Shown: one piece after another, positions 1-8,431 of the stretch
Position numbering within the stretch: position 1 is the first letter of the stretch
How the letters are laid out: each line of letters begins with the position of its first letter
From: Poritiphilus flavus
GTDB taxonomy: Bacteria > Bacteroidota > Bacteroidia > Flavobacteriales > Flavobacteriaceae
Assembly (NCBI RefSeq): GCF_009901585.1
Contig: NZ_WXYO01000001.1
Coordinates: 682,001-746,000, forward strand
DNA length: 64,000 nucleotides
Direction: 5' to 3'
Translations under genes and position numbers: made by a program
The notes under the pieces: model-generated
Databases searched by the model: none
Seen by the model: the letters and a program-made list of their open reading frames with translations, nothing else
Told to the model about the DNA's origin: nothing

Positions 1-673
1 AAGAAGAGTTCTTAAGCATTCCCACGAGCACCGCAGATTCTTCGGTTTTGAGGTCTTTCGCTTCTTTACCGAAGTAGATGCGGGCAGCAGAGCGTATTCC
101 ATCAGCATTATTCCCGAAATCGTAAATATTCATATACATGGATACGATCTCCTCCTTGGTATAATTTCGTTCCAGCCGCGTTGCGATAACCCATTCCTTT
201 ATTTTCTGAGTATAGCGCTGCCATCCCCTGGCCCGCTGCCCGGTAAATAATTGTTTGGCCAATTGCTGGGTAATGGTACTGGCTCCTCCTTTTTTACCCA
301 GGAATACAAAAGCCCGTAGGGTACCTCTGGCATCTATTCCAGCGTGGTCATAATATCTGGCATCTTCAGTAGCTACCAGGGCATGTACCAGATTTTGAGG
401 TAGGTCCTCATAGGCCACATCGGTACGGTTGTCATCCAGATAGTATTTTCCGAGGGTCTCCCCATCCGAAGATAAGATCTCCGTTGCCAAATTGGTCTGT
501 GGATTCTCTAAACGTTCAAAGGTGGGCATTTCGCCAAAGGCCCCCCAGGACGCGAGTAAAAAGACGAGGGCAACGAGAAAGACACCTGAAGCAAACAGTA
601 TCCAGAACCATTTGATAAATTTCCCGAAGCCATTGGTATTTTTAGTAATCTTTTTCTTTGTGGATTTTGCCAT
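1..673 (-). CDS. mrcA: Class A penicillin-binding protein 1A, N-terminal part (gene cut by left window edge)
   Basis: Bifunctional peptidoglycan synthase; only the first ~224 codons are present and the transpeptidase domain lies outside the window. Visible are a basic cytoplasmic tail (residues 1-20), one membrane anchor (about 21-44) and the start of a GT51 glycosyltransferase domain that polymerises lipid II in the periplasm. The catalytic motif EDARYYDHAG (Glu103) and the second motif GGASTITQQL (about 129-138) are intact, followed by the KIKEW segment. It starts 4 nt after the gldH stop, so it is probably cotranscribed with gldH and the PSP1 gene. Family assignment is firm; the 1A label follows flavobacterial usage. 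Confidence 0.95.
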   Translation of the reverse strand, partial: MAKSTKKKITKNTNGFGKFIKWFWILFASGVFLVALVFLLASWGAFGEMPTFERLENPQTNLATEILSSDGETLGKYYLDDNRTDVAYEDLPQNLVHALVATEDARYYDHAGIDARGTLRAFVFLGKKGGASTITQQLAKQLFTGQRARGWQRYTQKIKEWVIATRLERNYTKEEIVSMYMNIYDFGNNADGIRSAARIYFGKEAKDLKTEESAVLVGMLKNSS

Positions 674-677
674 TGTT

Positions 678-1160
678 CTAGTTGCGCTTTTCGATTTCGA
701 AGCCTACATCGGTAATTCCGGGCAGTTCCGCAATACCTTCAACACTTCCATTTCTACGCATCGCGTGAGAAATACTTAATGTATATACGCCATTAACGGG
801 AAAAACGATGTTTTCCTTATACCACAACTTATTTTCTTTTATACTTCCGAAACCTTTTCCCAGCCATTGGCCGTCTGGCAGGGCCATTTCGTACTCCAAC
901 GTATCCCTTACCGTTTGGCCGTTGGGGAAGTCTAATTCGGTGATCAGGAAAAGATTGCTAAACGGGTAACTCTCGTCGTTGCGAACGTTGAGAAACACAT
1001 TGTAATGCTCCAGGGTATCTATTTCGGAAAATGTAAAGGCTATGATGTCGTCCTTGTTCCAGCTTCCTCTGGTAGTACTTTGATATTGGGAAACGACCAG
1101 ATTGTCGGTACAGGACCATCCCAGGGTGAGAATCATCAGAAAAAGCAGTGTTCTAGGCAT
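678..1160 (-). CDS. gldH: Gliding motility lipoprotein GldH
   Basis: 160-residue lipoprotein of the GldH family, required for gliding in Flavobacterium johnsoniae. The N-terminus from Met at 1160 is a clean lipoprotein signal ending in GWSC (Cys17), then a beta-rich domain. A longer reading frame runs upstream to 1265, but its extra 35 residues are highly charged and would destroy the signal peptide, so the ATG at 1158-1160 is chosen. It overlaps the end of the PSP1 gene by 8 nt, suggesting translational coupling, and the penicillin-binding protein follows after 4 nt. Localisation to the outer or inner membrane cannot be read from the sequence. Confidence 0.93.
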   Translation of the reverse strand: MPRTLLFLMILTLGWSCTDNLVVSQYQSTTRGSWNKDDIIAFTFSEIDTLEHYNVFLNVRNDESYPFSNLFLITELDFPNGQTVRDTLEYEMALPDGQWLGKGFGSIKENKLWYKENIVFPVNGVYTLSISHAMRRNGSVEGIAELPGITDVGFEIEKRN

Positions 1161-2316
1161 TCTTGCTCGACTTTTTCTTCTGGTTTCTACGTCTTTGGTT
1201 CTTGCCTTTTTTTCTTCTGCGTTTTGGCCGATCAAATCGGGTGAGGCTATCTTGTCCCACCACATTTTCGAAGATCAAATTATCGTCATTGGTGTTCTCC
1301 GCAGCGTATTCTTCCAGGCTGGCAACTTTTTCTTTCTTTTTGTTGCGTTCCAGAATTTCATGAACCTGGTCTTTGGTCAGCGCGTGCCAGTTAGAGGGTT
1401 CATCCTTGTATGCATACCAAAGTGTTTCTTTAAAAATGTCTGTTTTCTGGCAAAAGGCCAGTCCCTTTTCGGTGAACAGCTTACTGTCCTGGGACGGAAA
1501 ATCTTTCAGGGCCTCCAGGTATACATCCAGTTCGTAATTGAGGCAGCATTTCAGTTTTCCACATTGCCCTGCAAGTTTCTGCGGATTTAGGGAAAGTTGT
1601 TGATATCTTGCCGCTGCCGTGCTCACCGAACGGAAATCCGAAAGCCAGGTAGAGCAGCAAAGCTCACGGCCACAGGACCCAACACCGCCAAGGCGTTGTG
1701 CTTCCTGCCTGTAACCTATCTGCCGCATTTCTATTCGTATCCCAAAGGCCTTGGCCATGTCCTTAATGAGCTGTCGGAAATCCACCCGTTCCTCGGCGGT
1801 GTAATAAAAGGTAGCTTTAGAACCGTCTCCCTGAAACTCCACATCGGAGATCTTCATTTCCAACCTGAGCAGAATGGCCATTTCGCGGGAGCGCTTTTTA
1901 ATTTCCTCTTCCTTGTTCCGGCACTTCTGCCACTTGTCAATATCTTTTTGAGTGGCTTTTCTATAAATTTTGGGGAGCTCCTCGTCATCTGAGGCAACCT
2001 TTTTCTTTTTCATTTGAACCTTGACCAGTTCCCCGGTCAGGGTTACTATTCCAACATCATGTCCGGATTTTGCCTGGGTAGCGACGATGTCGCCTATGGA
2101 AAGCGAGAGGTTTCCGGAGTTCCTGAAGAACTCCTTCCTACTGTTTTTAAATCGGACTTCAACACAATCAAATGGTTGGGCACCATTTGGGAGGGACATG
2201 TTTGAAAGCCAATCAAACACCGTTAATTTATTACAACCGTCAGAGCCGCAGGTGCCGTTGTTCCTGCATCCTCTTGGTTGTCCATCCTTAGCGGTTGAAC
2301 AACTGTTACAACCCAT
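1153..2316 (-). CDS. ricT: PSP1 domain protein, RicT/YaaT-like
   Basis: 387-residue cytosolic protein with the PSP1 C-terminal domain. Cysteine clusters CGRELCC and GKLKCC, known from Bacillus RicT (YaaT), where the Ric complex carries Fe-S clusters and acts in RNA processing and development. An N-terminal Cys-rich stretch (CNSC...CRNNGTCGSDGC) and a very basic C-terminal tail (about the last 30 residues, Lys/Arg-rich) extend the core and could bind nucleic acid. It sits directly upstream of gldH, a common flavobacterial arrangement. The domain call is secure; the function in Bacteroidota is not established, so the symbol is by homology only. Confidence 0.85.
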   Translation of the reverse strand: MGCNSCSTAKDGQPRGCRNNGTCGSDGCNKLTVFDWLSNMSLPNGAQPFDCVEVRFKNSRKEFFRNSGNLSLSIGDIVATQAKSGHDVGIVTLTGELVKVQMKKKKVASDDEELPKIYRKATQKDIDKWQKCRNKEEEIKKRSREMAILLRLEMKISDVEFQGDGSKATFYYTAEERVDFRQLIKDMAKAFGIRIEMRQIGYRQEAQRLGGVGSCGRELCCSTWLSDFRSVSTAAARYQQLSLNPQKLAGQCGKLKCCLNYELDVYLEALKDFPSQDSKLFTEKGLAFCQKTDIFKETLWYAYKDEPSNWHALTKDQVHEILERNKKKEKVASLEEYAAENTNDDNLIFENVVGQDSLTRFDRPKRRRKKGKNQRRRNQKKKSSKNA

Positions 2317-2443
2317 ATTTCGTATCTTGATTCTTCCGGAGCCTGAGGCCCAGAAAAAAAAGGTTCATATTATTATTAAGGGTAAAGATAGTACAATTTG
2401 CCGTGGAACGAAAGTAAGCCATTGCCCTGGAGTGGACTTGGAA

Positions 2444-3475
2444 TCACTTTTTGAATTTCAGCACTTCCGAGCGACCCTTTTTGAAGATCTTGTTGCTCAC
2501 TTCCTTACCTCTCCTAAGTTTCTTTTGCTCTTCCAGCGGTAAGGAATGCACTTCTTTACAGGCGTCCGAACAACAATCATCCATTTTTTTAGCACAGTCA
2601 TCACACTGAATAAACAAAAGATGGCAGGCTTCATTAGCACAATTGACATGGGTGTCACAGGGCTTCCCACATTGGTGGCAGTTGGAGATCACATCTTCAG
2701 AAATCCGCTCACCCCTGCGGTGATCAAAAACGAAATTTTTTCCGAGAAACTTGTTTTCCAGATTCTCCTGCCGCACCTGCCTGGTATATTCAATGATACC
2801 CCCTTCGAGTTGATAAACCTTCTTAAAACCTTTGTGTTTGTAGTAGGCACTAGCCTTTTCACAACGGATCCCTCCCGTACAATACATCACCAGATTTTTG
2901 TCTTCCTTGTGTTCCTTCAACTGCTCCTCAATGAGATCCAGCGAATCCCTGAATGTATCCACATCCGGGGTAACGGCATTCTTAAAATGTCCGATCTCAC
3001 TTTCGTAATGGTTTCTCATGTCTACGAGTACCGTATCCGGATCTTCAATCAATTCGTTGAAGCGGGCCGCTCCTACATGGATCCCTTTGTCGGTAACATC
3101 AAAACTATCATCCTTAAGACCATCCGCCACGATCTTATGTCTCACCTTGACCTTTAATTTCAAAAAAGACATATTGTCCTGCTCAATGGCGATATTCAGG
3201 CGCACGTTTTCAAGGAAGCTAACCGAATCCAAAAAGTTCTTGAATGCCTCAAAGTTTTCGGCCGGAACGGATAATTGGGCGTTCACCCCTTCACGGGCGA
3301 TATAAATCCTGCCCAGCACTTCCAGAGCGTCCCATCCAAGGTAGAGGTAATTCCTTAAAATCTGCGGATTTCCAATGTGTGCGTATTTGTAGAAAGAGAT
3401 GGTTAGGCGGTCCTTGCCCGCCTCTTCAATGAGTGCAGCTCTTTCTTTCGCACTTAATGTATTGTACAGTTGCAT
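2444..3475 (-). CDS. trhO: tRNA uridine-34 hydroxylase TrhO (rhodanese family)
   Basis: 343 residues, close to the 350 of E. coli TrhO (YceA). It hydroxylates U34 of certain tRNAs to ho5U in an oxygen-dependent, prephenate-independent reaction. An N-terminal acylphosphatase-like domain (about 20-115) precedes a rhodanese domain with the active-site loop CTGGIRCEK (Cys199). The C-terminal third carries several CxxC-type pairs (CHQCGKPC, CDDCAKKMDDCC), probably a zinc site. It has its own promoter (3543-3550) and reads toward the PSP1 gene across a 127-nt gap in which no clear terminator is seen. Confidence 0.93.
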   Translation of the reverse strand: MQLYNTLSAKERAALIEEAGKDRLTISFYKYAHIGNPQILRNYLYLGWDALEVLGRIYIAREGVNAQLSVPAENFEAFKNFLDSVSFLENVRLNIAIEQDNMSFLKLKVKVRHKIVADGLKDDSFDVTDKGIHVGAARFNELIEDPDTVLVDMRNHYESEIGHFKNAVTPDVDTFRDSLDLIEEQLKEHKEDKNLVMYCTGGIRCEKASAYYKHKGFKKVYQLEGGIIEYTRQVRQENLENKFLGKNFVFDHRRGERISEDVISNCHQCGKPCDTHVNCANEACHLLFIQCDDCAKKMDDCCSDACKEVHSLPLEEQKKLRRGKEVSNKIFKKGRSEVLKFKK

Positions 3476-3542
3476 ACTATATCAATGATTAAGTTGAAAG
3501 ATAACAGCGCGAAATATGTTTCGTCCTGCTAGAAAATTGCAG

Positions 3543-3550
3543 CAAAAATA
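3543..3550 (-). promoter_or_regulatory. Promoter -7 element for trhO
   Basis: Read on the minus strand this is TATTTTTG, a perfect match to the Bacteroidota TAnnTTTG element. It lies 67 nt before the trhO start codon. No good TTTG -33 element is seen at the usual distance. Confidence 0.55.
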
Positions 3551-3581
3551 AGGATATTTCGGCGGAGAACCATATAAACGG

Positions 3582-3614
3582 AAAAAGAGCCCTGAATGGG
3601 TTACCAGGACTCTT
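3582..3614 (-). terminator. Rho-independent terminator-like hairpin, minus orientation, between trhO and recA
   Basis: Arms AAGAGCCCTG (3585-3594) and CAGGACTCTT (3605-3614) form a 10-bp stem with one mismatch and a 10-nt loop; on the minus strand it is followed by five T. It lies just upstream of the trhO promoter and behind the divergent recA start, where no annotated gene needs terminating. The surrounding 3476-3830 interval otherwise holds only the two promoters. Confidence 0.5.
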
Positions 3615-3771
3615 TGCCGACCACTTCTAGTATATTTTCTTTTTCATAGAAACTAAGTTTCAGAAGGTGGCCACCGTTGCCCAAAGTTCGCAGGAACTAA
3701 GGTATGTTTTGTGTTTAAGTACGAACACTCATTCATTGGATGTAGCAATTCCAAAAAGGTTGCGTGGGCCG

Positions 3772-3802
3772 TTGTGATATGCAAAAAGAAATGGTAATTT
3801 AG
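3772..3802 (+). promoter_or_regulatory. Likely recA promoter
   Basis: TTG at 3772-3774, a 20-nt spacer, then TAATTTAG at 3795-3802 (one mismatch to TAnnTTTG). The predicted transcript starts about 20 nt before the recA ATG. No E. coli-type LexA box was recognised. Confidence 0.45.
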
Positions 3803-3830
3803 CTCCCCTAACACTATACAAGAATTTGAA

Positions 3831-4838
3831 ATGAGCAGCGAGAAAGAAGCAAAATTAAAAGCCCTGAAACTAACTCTGGATAAGCTGGATAAGACTTATG
3901 GCAAAGGCGCGGTTATGAAAATGGGCGACACGGTAGTAGAGGATGTAGAGGTAATCCCATCTGGTTCATTGGGCCTGGATATTGCTTTAGGAGTAGGAGG
4001 TTATCCGAGAGGACGGGTTATTGAAATTTACGGTCCGGAGTCTTCCGGAAAGACCACCCTTACGCTTCACGCTATTGCAGAAGCCCAAAAAAATGGAGGT
4101 ATTGCTGCTTTTATTGATGCGGAACACGCCTTTGATCGCTTTTATGCGGCAAAACTCGGAGTGGATATAGACAACCTGATCATATCACAGCCAGATCACG
4201 GGGAGCAGGCACTGGAAATAGCAGATAACCTCATACGTTCAGGAGCAATAGACATCGTCATCATAGATTCGGTAGCCGCATTGACACCCAAAAGCGAGAT
4301 CGAAGGTGAAATGGGAGATTCCAAAATGGGACTTCATGCCAGACTAATGTCACAGGCACTGAGAAAACTTACGGGGTCTATCAGCAAAACCCGTTGTACC
4401 GTGATCTTTATCAACCAATTGCGGGAAAAGATTGGGGTGATGTTCGGGAATCCGGAGACCACAACCGGTGGTAACGCCCTTAAATTCTACGCCTCCGTTA
4501 GGCTGGATATCCGTCGCTCAACACAGATCAAAGACACCGATGGTGGTGTTCAGGGAAACAAGACCCGGATCAAAGTGGTCAAGAATAAAGTGGCGCCTCC
4601 TTTCAAAACCGCGGAATTCGACATCATGTACGGAGAAGGGATCTCAAAAATTGGTGAGATCCTCGATCTTGGCGTGGACTATGAGATCGTTAAGAAGAGC
4701 GGCTCCTGGTTCAGCTATGGAGATACCAAACTCGGGCAGGGAAGGGATGCCGTTAAGGCTTTGCTACAGGACAATCCCGAATTGTCCGAGGAATTAGAAG
4801 GCAAAATAAAAGAAGCTATCGCCGCACTTACCGCCTAA
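3831..4838 (+). CDS. recA: Recombinase RecA
   Basis: 335-residue ATP-dependent strand-exchange protein for homologous recombination and SOS induction. Walker A is GPESSGKT at residues 68-75; the Walker B region ([10 protein letters not shown]) and the conserved segment [14 protein letters not shown] are intact. Length and domain order fit the bacterial family, with a short C-terminal acidic tail. It stands alone, with its own promoter upstream and a strong terminator downstream (4847-4880). Confidence 0.99.
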   Translation: MSSEKEAKLKALKLTLDKLDKTYGKGAVMKMGDTVVEDVEVIPSGSLGLDIALGVGGYPRGRVIEIYGPESSGKTTLTLHAIAEAQKNGGIAAFIDAEHAFDRFYAAKLGVDIDNLIISQPDHGEQALEIADNLIRSGAIDIVIIDSVAALTPKSEIEGEMGDSKMGLHARLMSQALRKLTGSISKTRCTVIFINQLREKIGVMFGNPETTTGGNALKFYASVRLDIRRSTQIKDTDGGVQGNKTRIKVVKNKVAPPFKTAEFDIMYGEGISKIGEILDLGVDYEIVKKSGSWFSYGDTKLGQGRDAVKALLQDNPELSEELEGKIKEAIAALTA

Positions 4839-4846
4839 ACCCCTGT

Positions 4847-4880
4847 AAACCCTAAAGCAAATAGGGTTTGTTTTTGGTTT
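4847..4880 (+). terminator. Intrinsic terminator after recA
   Basis: Perfect 8-bp stem AAACCCTA / TAGGGTTT (4847-4854 and 4862-4869) with a 7-nt loop, followed by a T-rich tract. It lies 9 nt after the recA stop codon. Confidence 0.85.
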
Positions 4881-4936
4881 TTTTAAGCAACCTTTGGCTT
4901 CAGTCCTCATCTTAAGGTAAATTACATAAGAATATT

Positions 4937-5350
4937 ATGAGGAAGAAGATGTTGATACTGCTTTTGGTACTGGCGGCTCCGCTGGTATCTTGCAGCCTGG
5001 ATGACGACGGAGTTAATTTCAATTTTGTCGCCTTACAGATTGTAAGCGCGGAATTACCCGAGTCATTTGTCCAGAATCAGACCTACGAAATTTCAGTAAC
5101 TTATGTTAGGCCTAACGGCTGTACTTTTTTCGAAGGATTTGATATAAGTGAATCAGATACCACGGTAAGAAATGTTGTAGCCGTAGGATCTGAATTGCAA
5201 GATACGGCCTGTACACAAGAAGCGGAAGAAGTTGAGGCAACCTTTAATTTTATCGTGTTACATTCCGAGGATTACATATTCCGATTCTGGACAGGGGAAG
5301 ATGCGGATGGAGAACCGGAATTTATAGAAATAGAGGTTCCCGTATTGTAA
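4937..5350 (+). CDS. Small secreted lipoprotein, unknown function
   Basis: 137 residues with a lipoprotein signal (hydrophobic stretch, then LVSC with Cys19) followed by the acidic stretch SLDDDG. The mature part is short, acidic and beta-rich, with two further cysteines (NGCTFF and DTACTQ) that could form a disulphide. I do not recognise a named family. It is followed after 42 nt by the ECF sigma factor gene and could be its first operon member, but a separate transcript is also possible. Confidence 0.75.
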   Translation: MRKKMLILLLVLAAPLVSCSLDDDGVNFNFVALQIVSAELPESFVQNQTYEISVTYVRPNGCTFFEGFDISESDTTVRNVVAVGSELQDTACTQEAEEVEATFNFIVLHSEDYIFRFWTGEDADGEPEFIEIEVPVL

Positions 5351-5392
5351 AAAGGAATTAACTACTAGACCGAAGATAATCTAGCCAACATT

Positions 5393-5923
5393 TTGAGTCT
5401 GGAAGAACTCATACATAATTGTAAAAAAGGAGATAGAAAGGCACAGGAACAATTATACCGGAAATATTCCGGAATGCTTTTTGGAACCTGCCTGAAATAC
5501 TCCAGGAATAAGACTGAAGCAGAGGATAATCTGCATGACAGTTTTATGACCATTTTTGACAAAATAGGGCAATATAAATTTAAGGGGTCTTTTGAGGGCT
5601 GGATCAAAAGGATCACTGTAAACACAGTGCTTCAAAAGTACAGAAAGGAAGAATACCTCAATGTGGTTTCGGAGAATATCGAGGAAGAAATCGAAATTGA
5701 TTCGGAATTCCTGGATATCAGCCTTTCCACATTGCTTCGATACATCCAGGAACTCCCTAACAAATACCGACTCACTTTTAATATGTATGTCCTTGATGGG
5801 TACTCCCACAAGGAGATCAGTGAGCAATTGGGAACCTCAACAGGAACCTCAAAATCTAACCTTGCCCGGGCAAGGACGATCCTGAAAGAAAAAATCAAAA
5901 AAGAAAATATCAATATCGCCTAA
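5393..5923 (+). CDS. ECF RNA polymerase sigma factor
   Basis: 176-residue sigma-70 family extracytoplasmic-function factor. Region 2 (about residues 5-85) includes LYRKYSGMLFGTCLKYSRN and the helix DNLHDSFMTIFDKIGQYKF; region 4 (about 115-170) has the helix-turn-helix GYSHKEISEQLGTSTGTSKS. The only start that keeps region 2 intact is TTG at 5393; the first in-frame ATG (5474) would remove its first helix. The next gene begins 11 nt downstream and encodes a membrane-anchored protein with an anti-sigma-like N-terminus, so the pair probably forms a signalling unit. Confidence 0.93.
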   Translation: MSLEELIHNCKKGDRKAQEQLYRKYSGMLFGTCLKYSRNKTEAEDNLHDSFMTIFDKIGQYKFKGSFEGWIKRITVNTVLQKYRKEEYLNVVSENIEEEIEIDSEFLDISLSTLLRYIQELPNKYRLTFNMYVLDGYSHKEISEQLGTSTGTSKSNLARARTILKEKIKKENINIA

Positions 5924-5934
5924 TACCAGACGAC

Positions 5935-7488
5935 ATGAAGAAGAAAAATATTGACGAACTATTCCGGGAGAAGTTCAAGGACTTCGGGGAAGTCCCAGAC
6001 GAAAGGGTCTGGAACTCGATTTCCGCTTCCCTGGATCGTCAGAAGAAATCAAGAAAAGGGGTCATCCCTATCTGGTGGAAACTTGGTGGGGTCGCAGCCT
6101 TGCTGGCCCTAATGTTTTACATTATCAATCCTTTCGGGCAAGGAGAAGCTGATACTCCTGCAGTTACCGATGTGGAGAATGCGACACAGGATGCTCCTAA
6201 AAGTCCATTACAGGAAAATCCCTTGACTTCCTCTGAAGTAGAGGAAACAGATGATCCAACCGCAACCACAGACGACAAGGGGAACGAATCGACTCCTGCC
6301 ACATCCCCTTTGAACAGCGCGGTTAACGATCCCGCCCTGGCATCTGAACAGAATGGCCAGCAAAATGACGCACCGGAACCTGCCACTGTTATCAAAGGTC
6401 AGGATAATGAGAGTCCACTTAATCAGGGAGTTGCTCAGGTAGATACAAAGAGTCCAGATGAGCAAACAGCACAACAGATCAGGAATGCAGAGTTAACAGA
6501 TACGGAAAAAGATACGGAATTAGCGGCCGTTGCAGTTGTAGATCAAAAGGAGGTTCAGGCCAAGGAAACAGATGCAGAAGCTATTGTTCCTGCTGATAGT
6601 AAGGAAATAGCCCGGAACCAGGAGGTAATGCCTGGGAAAGAAGCAGAGCAAAACCAGGAAACTGAGGAGGCTGTAGCATTGGATGATTCAAAAAAGAAAT
6701 CCATTTTTGATGAGATCCAGCAAGAAGATCAGGAAGCCATAGCCGAGTCTAAAGAATCCAAATGGTCTGTTGGGCCAACTGTGGCACCAGTCTATTTCGA
6801 TTCTTTTGGTGAAGGTTCTCCCATACACTCCAATTTTGTAGCGAACTCAAAATCGGGGAATATCAATTTGAGTTATGGTCTTTCGGTTACCTACGAACTT
6901 TCCAAAAAACTCAGTGTGCGGTCCGGAATCCACAAGGTAGATTATGGGTACGATACCAACGATGTATCCTTCACTTCCTCCTTATCTGCGTCTGCAAATA
7001 CGCAGATCAACAATATTGATTATACCAGGTCCTCCAAGAATCTGGTTGTTGAAAGTAGTGCCAGCGGACAGCCTTCCGCGGAATTTGCATTGAACAGTGC
7101 CGAAGTAGCTGCCTTAGATCCCTCTCGTGATGGTATCATGGTGCAGCAATTTGGCTACCTGGAAGTCCCTCTTGAACTGAACTATGCCCTTGTGGACAAA
7201 AAATTCGGAGTAAACGTCATAGGTGGTGTAAGTTCCCTTTTCCTGGTAGATAATTCGGTATCCCTGGAAGCGGATGGTGGTAGCACTCAAATGGGTGAGG
7301 CGAACAACATCAATTCCCTGAATTTTAGTACCAATATCGGTTTTGGTCTTAATTACCAGGTATCCCCTAAAATGCAGGTTAATGTAGAACCGATGTTCAA
7401 ATATCAATTAAATACATTTTCAGATTCAGCCGGAAACTTCCAACCATTCACTGTGGGAGTGTACAGCGGGGTTAATCTGAAATTCTAG
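5935..7488 (+). CDS. Putative anti-sigma-like protein with periplasmic linker and outer-membrane barrel domain
   Basis: 517 residues in four parts: a short cytoplasmic segment (1-43) with the motif VPDERVWNSI common at the start of flavobacterial anti-sigma-like proteins; one transmembrane helix (about 44-66); a long acidic, Glu/Gln/Thr/Pro-rich linker of about 210 residues without predicted fold; and a C-terminal domain (about 276-517) of alternating beta strands ending in VYSGVNLKF, resembling an outer-membrane beta-barrel. If both ends insert, one chain would span the envelope. It follows the ECF sigma gene by 11 nt and likely controls it. The roles are inferred from architecture. Confidence 0.8.
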   Translation: MKKKNIDELFREKFKDFGEVPDERVWNSISASLDRQKKSRKGVIPIWWKLGGVAALLALMFYIINPFGQGEADTPAVTDVENATQDAPKSPLQENPLTSSEVEETDDPTATTDDKGNESTPATSPLNSAVNDPALASEQNGQQNDAPEPATVIKGQDNESPLNQGVAQVDTKSPDEQTAQQIRNAELTDTEKDTELAAVAVVDQKEVQAKETDAEAIVPADSKEIARNQEVMPGKEAEQNQETEEAVALDDSKKKSIFDEIQQEDQEAIAESKESKWSVGPTVAPVYFDSFGEGSPIHSNFVANSKSGNINLSYGLSVTYELSKKLSVRSGIHKVDYGYDTNDVSFTSSLSASANTQINNIDYTRSSKNLVVESSASGQPSAEFALNSAEVAALDPSRDGIMVQQFGYLEVPLELNYALVDKKFGVNVIGGVSSLFLVDNSVSLEADGGSTQMGEANNINSLNFSTNIGFGLNYQVSPKMQVNVEPMFKYQLNTFSDSAGNFQPFTVGVYSGVNLKF

Positions 7489-7556
7489 AATAGAAATTGC
7501 TGTGAAATTGAGAATGTTGGTTAGGTTAGTTACCGTTTAAAGCGGTAGCACCCTTC

Positions 7557-7584
7557 AGCGCCCTGTTTTAGCAGGGCGCTTTTC
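7557..7584 (+). terminator. Intrinsic terminator after the sigma/barrel pair
   Basis: Perfect 9-bp GC-rich stem AGCGCCCTG / CAGGGCGCT (7557-7565 and 7572-7580), loop of 6 nt, then TTTTC. Confidence 0.88.
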
Positions 7585-7621
7585 TTAATTTTTATCATAT
7601 ACCAATTAGTATTTTAATCCC

Positions 7622-8359
7622 CTAACCAGCCTGCAATTCCTGAAGAATTTCCTTTCTTACACGCTCTCTCAGTGTGACTTTCTGATCCTCTTGAAGCTTT
7701 TGTGTTTCAAAGAATTTATGCACCTTAACCCGACAGGGACCGGGGCCTCCGCTAAAAAAGCTAAAAGAAAACCTCTTTTTGTTATCGTAAAATGTAATGG
7801 GGACAACAGGAATCTGGTGAGCTATAGCCATTTTAAACGCCCCGTCTTTGAAATCGTCCAGTAAAACCTTCTCGTCCGGAACGCCTCCTTCCGGAAAAAT
7901 GCAGATACTCAATCCCTGATTTAACCTGCGCTGAGCCCTCCTGTAAACCGCCGAACGGCTTCCGCTATCCCCACGGTCTACCATAATACAAACCCTTTTG
8001 TAGAAAAAGCCAAAGACCGGGATCTTCACCAGCTCCTTTTTGCCCACAAAGACAAAAGGGTTTTTGCTTGTTTTGAGCATCATCATAATATCTAACATAC
8101 TGGTGTGATTGGCAACCAGCATATAGCTCTTGCCTTTTTCCATCTTTTGCTCCCTGGTAATACGTGGAATGCAGCCCATGCCATAAAGTATGGTATTAGC
8201 CCATATATTACGTGCCATCCAAAAAAACTGAGCATAGGTTTTCTCTGAAAATGTAAATAATAACAGCAAAGGGAAGCAAATAAAAATGGGAAGAGCTACC
8301 AAAACATAAAACCAAATCCGGTAAAGGGTTTGACCAATTTTTTTCAGCAGGGATAGCAT
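7622..8359 (-). CDS. plsC: 1-acyl-sn-glycerol-3-phosphate acyltransferase
   Basis: 245-residue inner-membrane enzyme that acylates lysophosphatidic acid to phosphatidic acid in phospholipid synthesis. The N-terminus carries a hydrophobic segment (about 14-37). The acyltransferase motif NHTSMLD gives the His85-Asp90 pair, and FPEGG (155-159) forms the glycerol-phosphate site. The predicted promoter at 8365-8372 lies only about 6 nt upstream of the ATG, so the transcript may be leaderless. The gene is divergent from trpS. Confidence 0.92.
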   Translation of the reverse strand: MLSLLKKIGQTLYRIWFYVLVALPIFICFPLLLLFTFSEKTYAQFFWMARNIWANTILYGMGCIPRITREQKMEKGKSYMLVANHTSMLDIMMMLKTSKNPFVFVGKKELVKIPVFGFFYKRVCIMVDRGDSGSRSAVYRRAQRRLNQGLSICIFPEGGVPDEKVLLDDFKDGAFKMAIAHQIPVVPITFYDNKKRFSFSFFSGGPGPCRVKVHKFFETQKLQEDQKVTLRERVRKEILQELQAG

Positions 8360-8364
8360 AAAAT

Positions 8365-8372
8365 CAAAAGTA
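8365..8372 (-). promoter_or_regulatory. Promoter -7 element for plsC, adjacent to the start codon
   Basis: On the minus strand TACTTTTG, a perfect TAnnTTTG match, ending 5 nt before the ATG. Transcription would begin at or next to the start codon. Confidence 0.5.
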
Positions 8373-8402
8373 ACAATTTTAGCAGGGTTATGGTATTTCT
8401 TT

Positions 8403-8410
8403 TACTTTTG
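8403..8410 (+). promoter_or_regulatory. Promoter -7 element for trpS
   Basis: TACTTTTG, a perfect TAnnTTTG match, 21 nt before the trpS ATG. It forms a back-to-back pair with the identical element serving plsC 30 nt away. Confidence 0.5.
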
Positions 8411-8431
8411 TCCCTTAAGTAAAATTATCGC

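Noticed and set aside
1102-1590. 162-codon plus-strand frame opposite gldH and the PSP1 gene
   Set aside because: It covers the overlapping ends of two conserved genes in antisense, and has no promoter or homologous motif.
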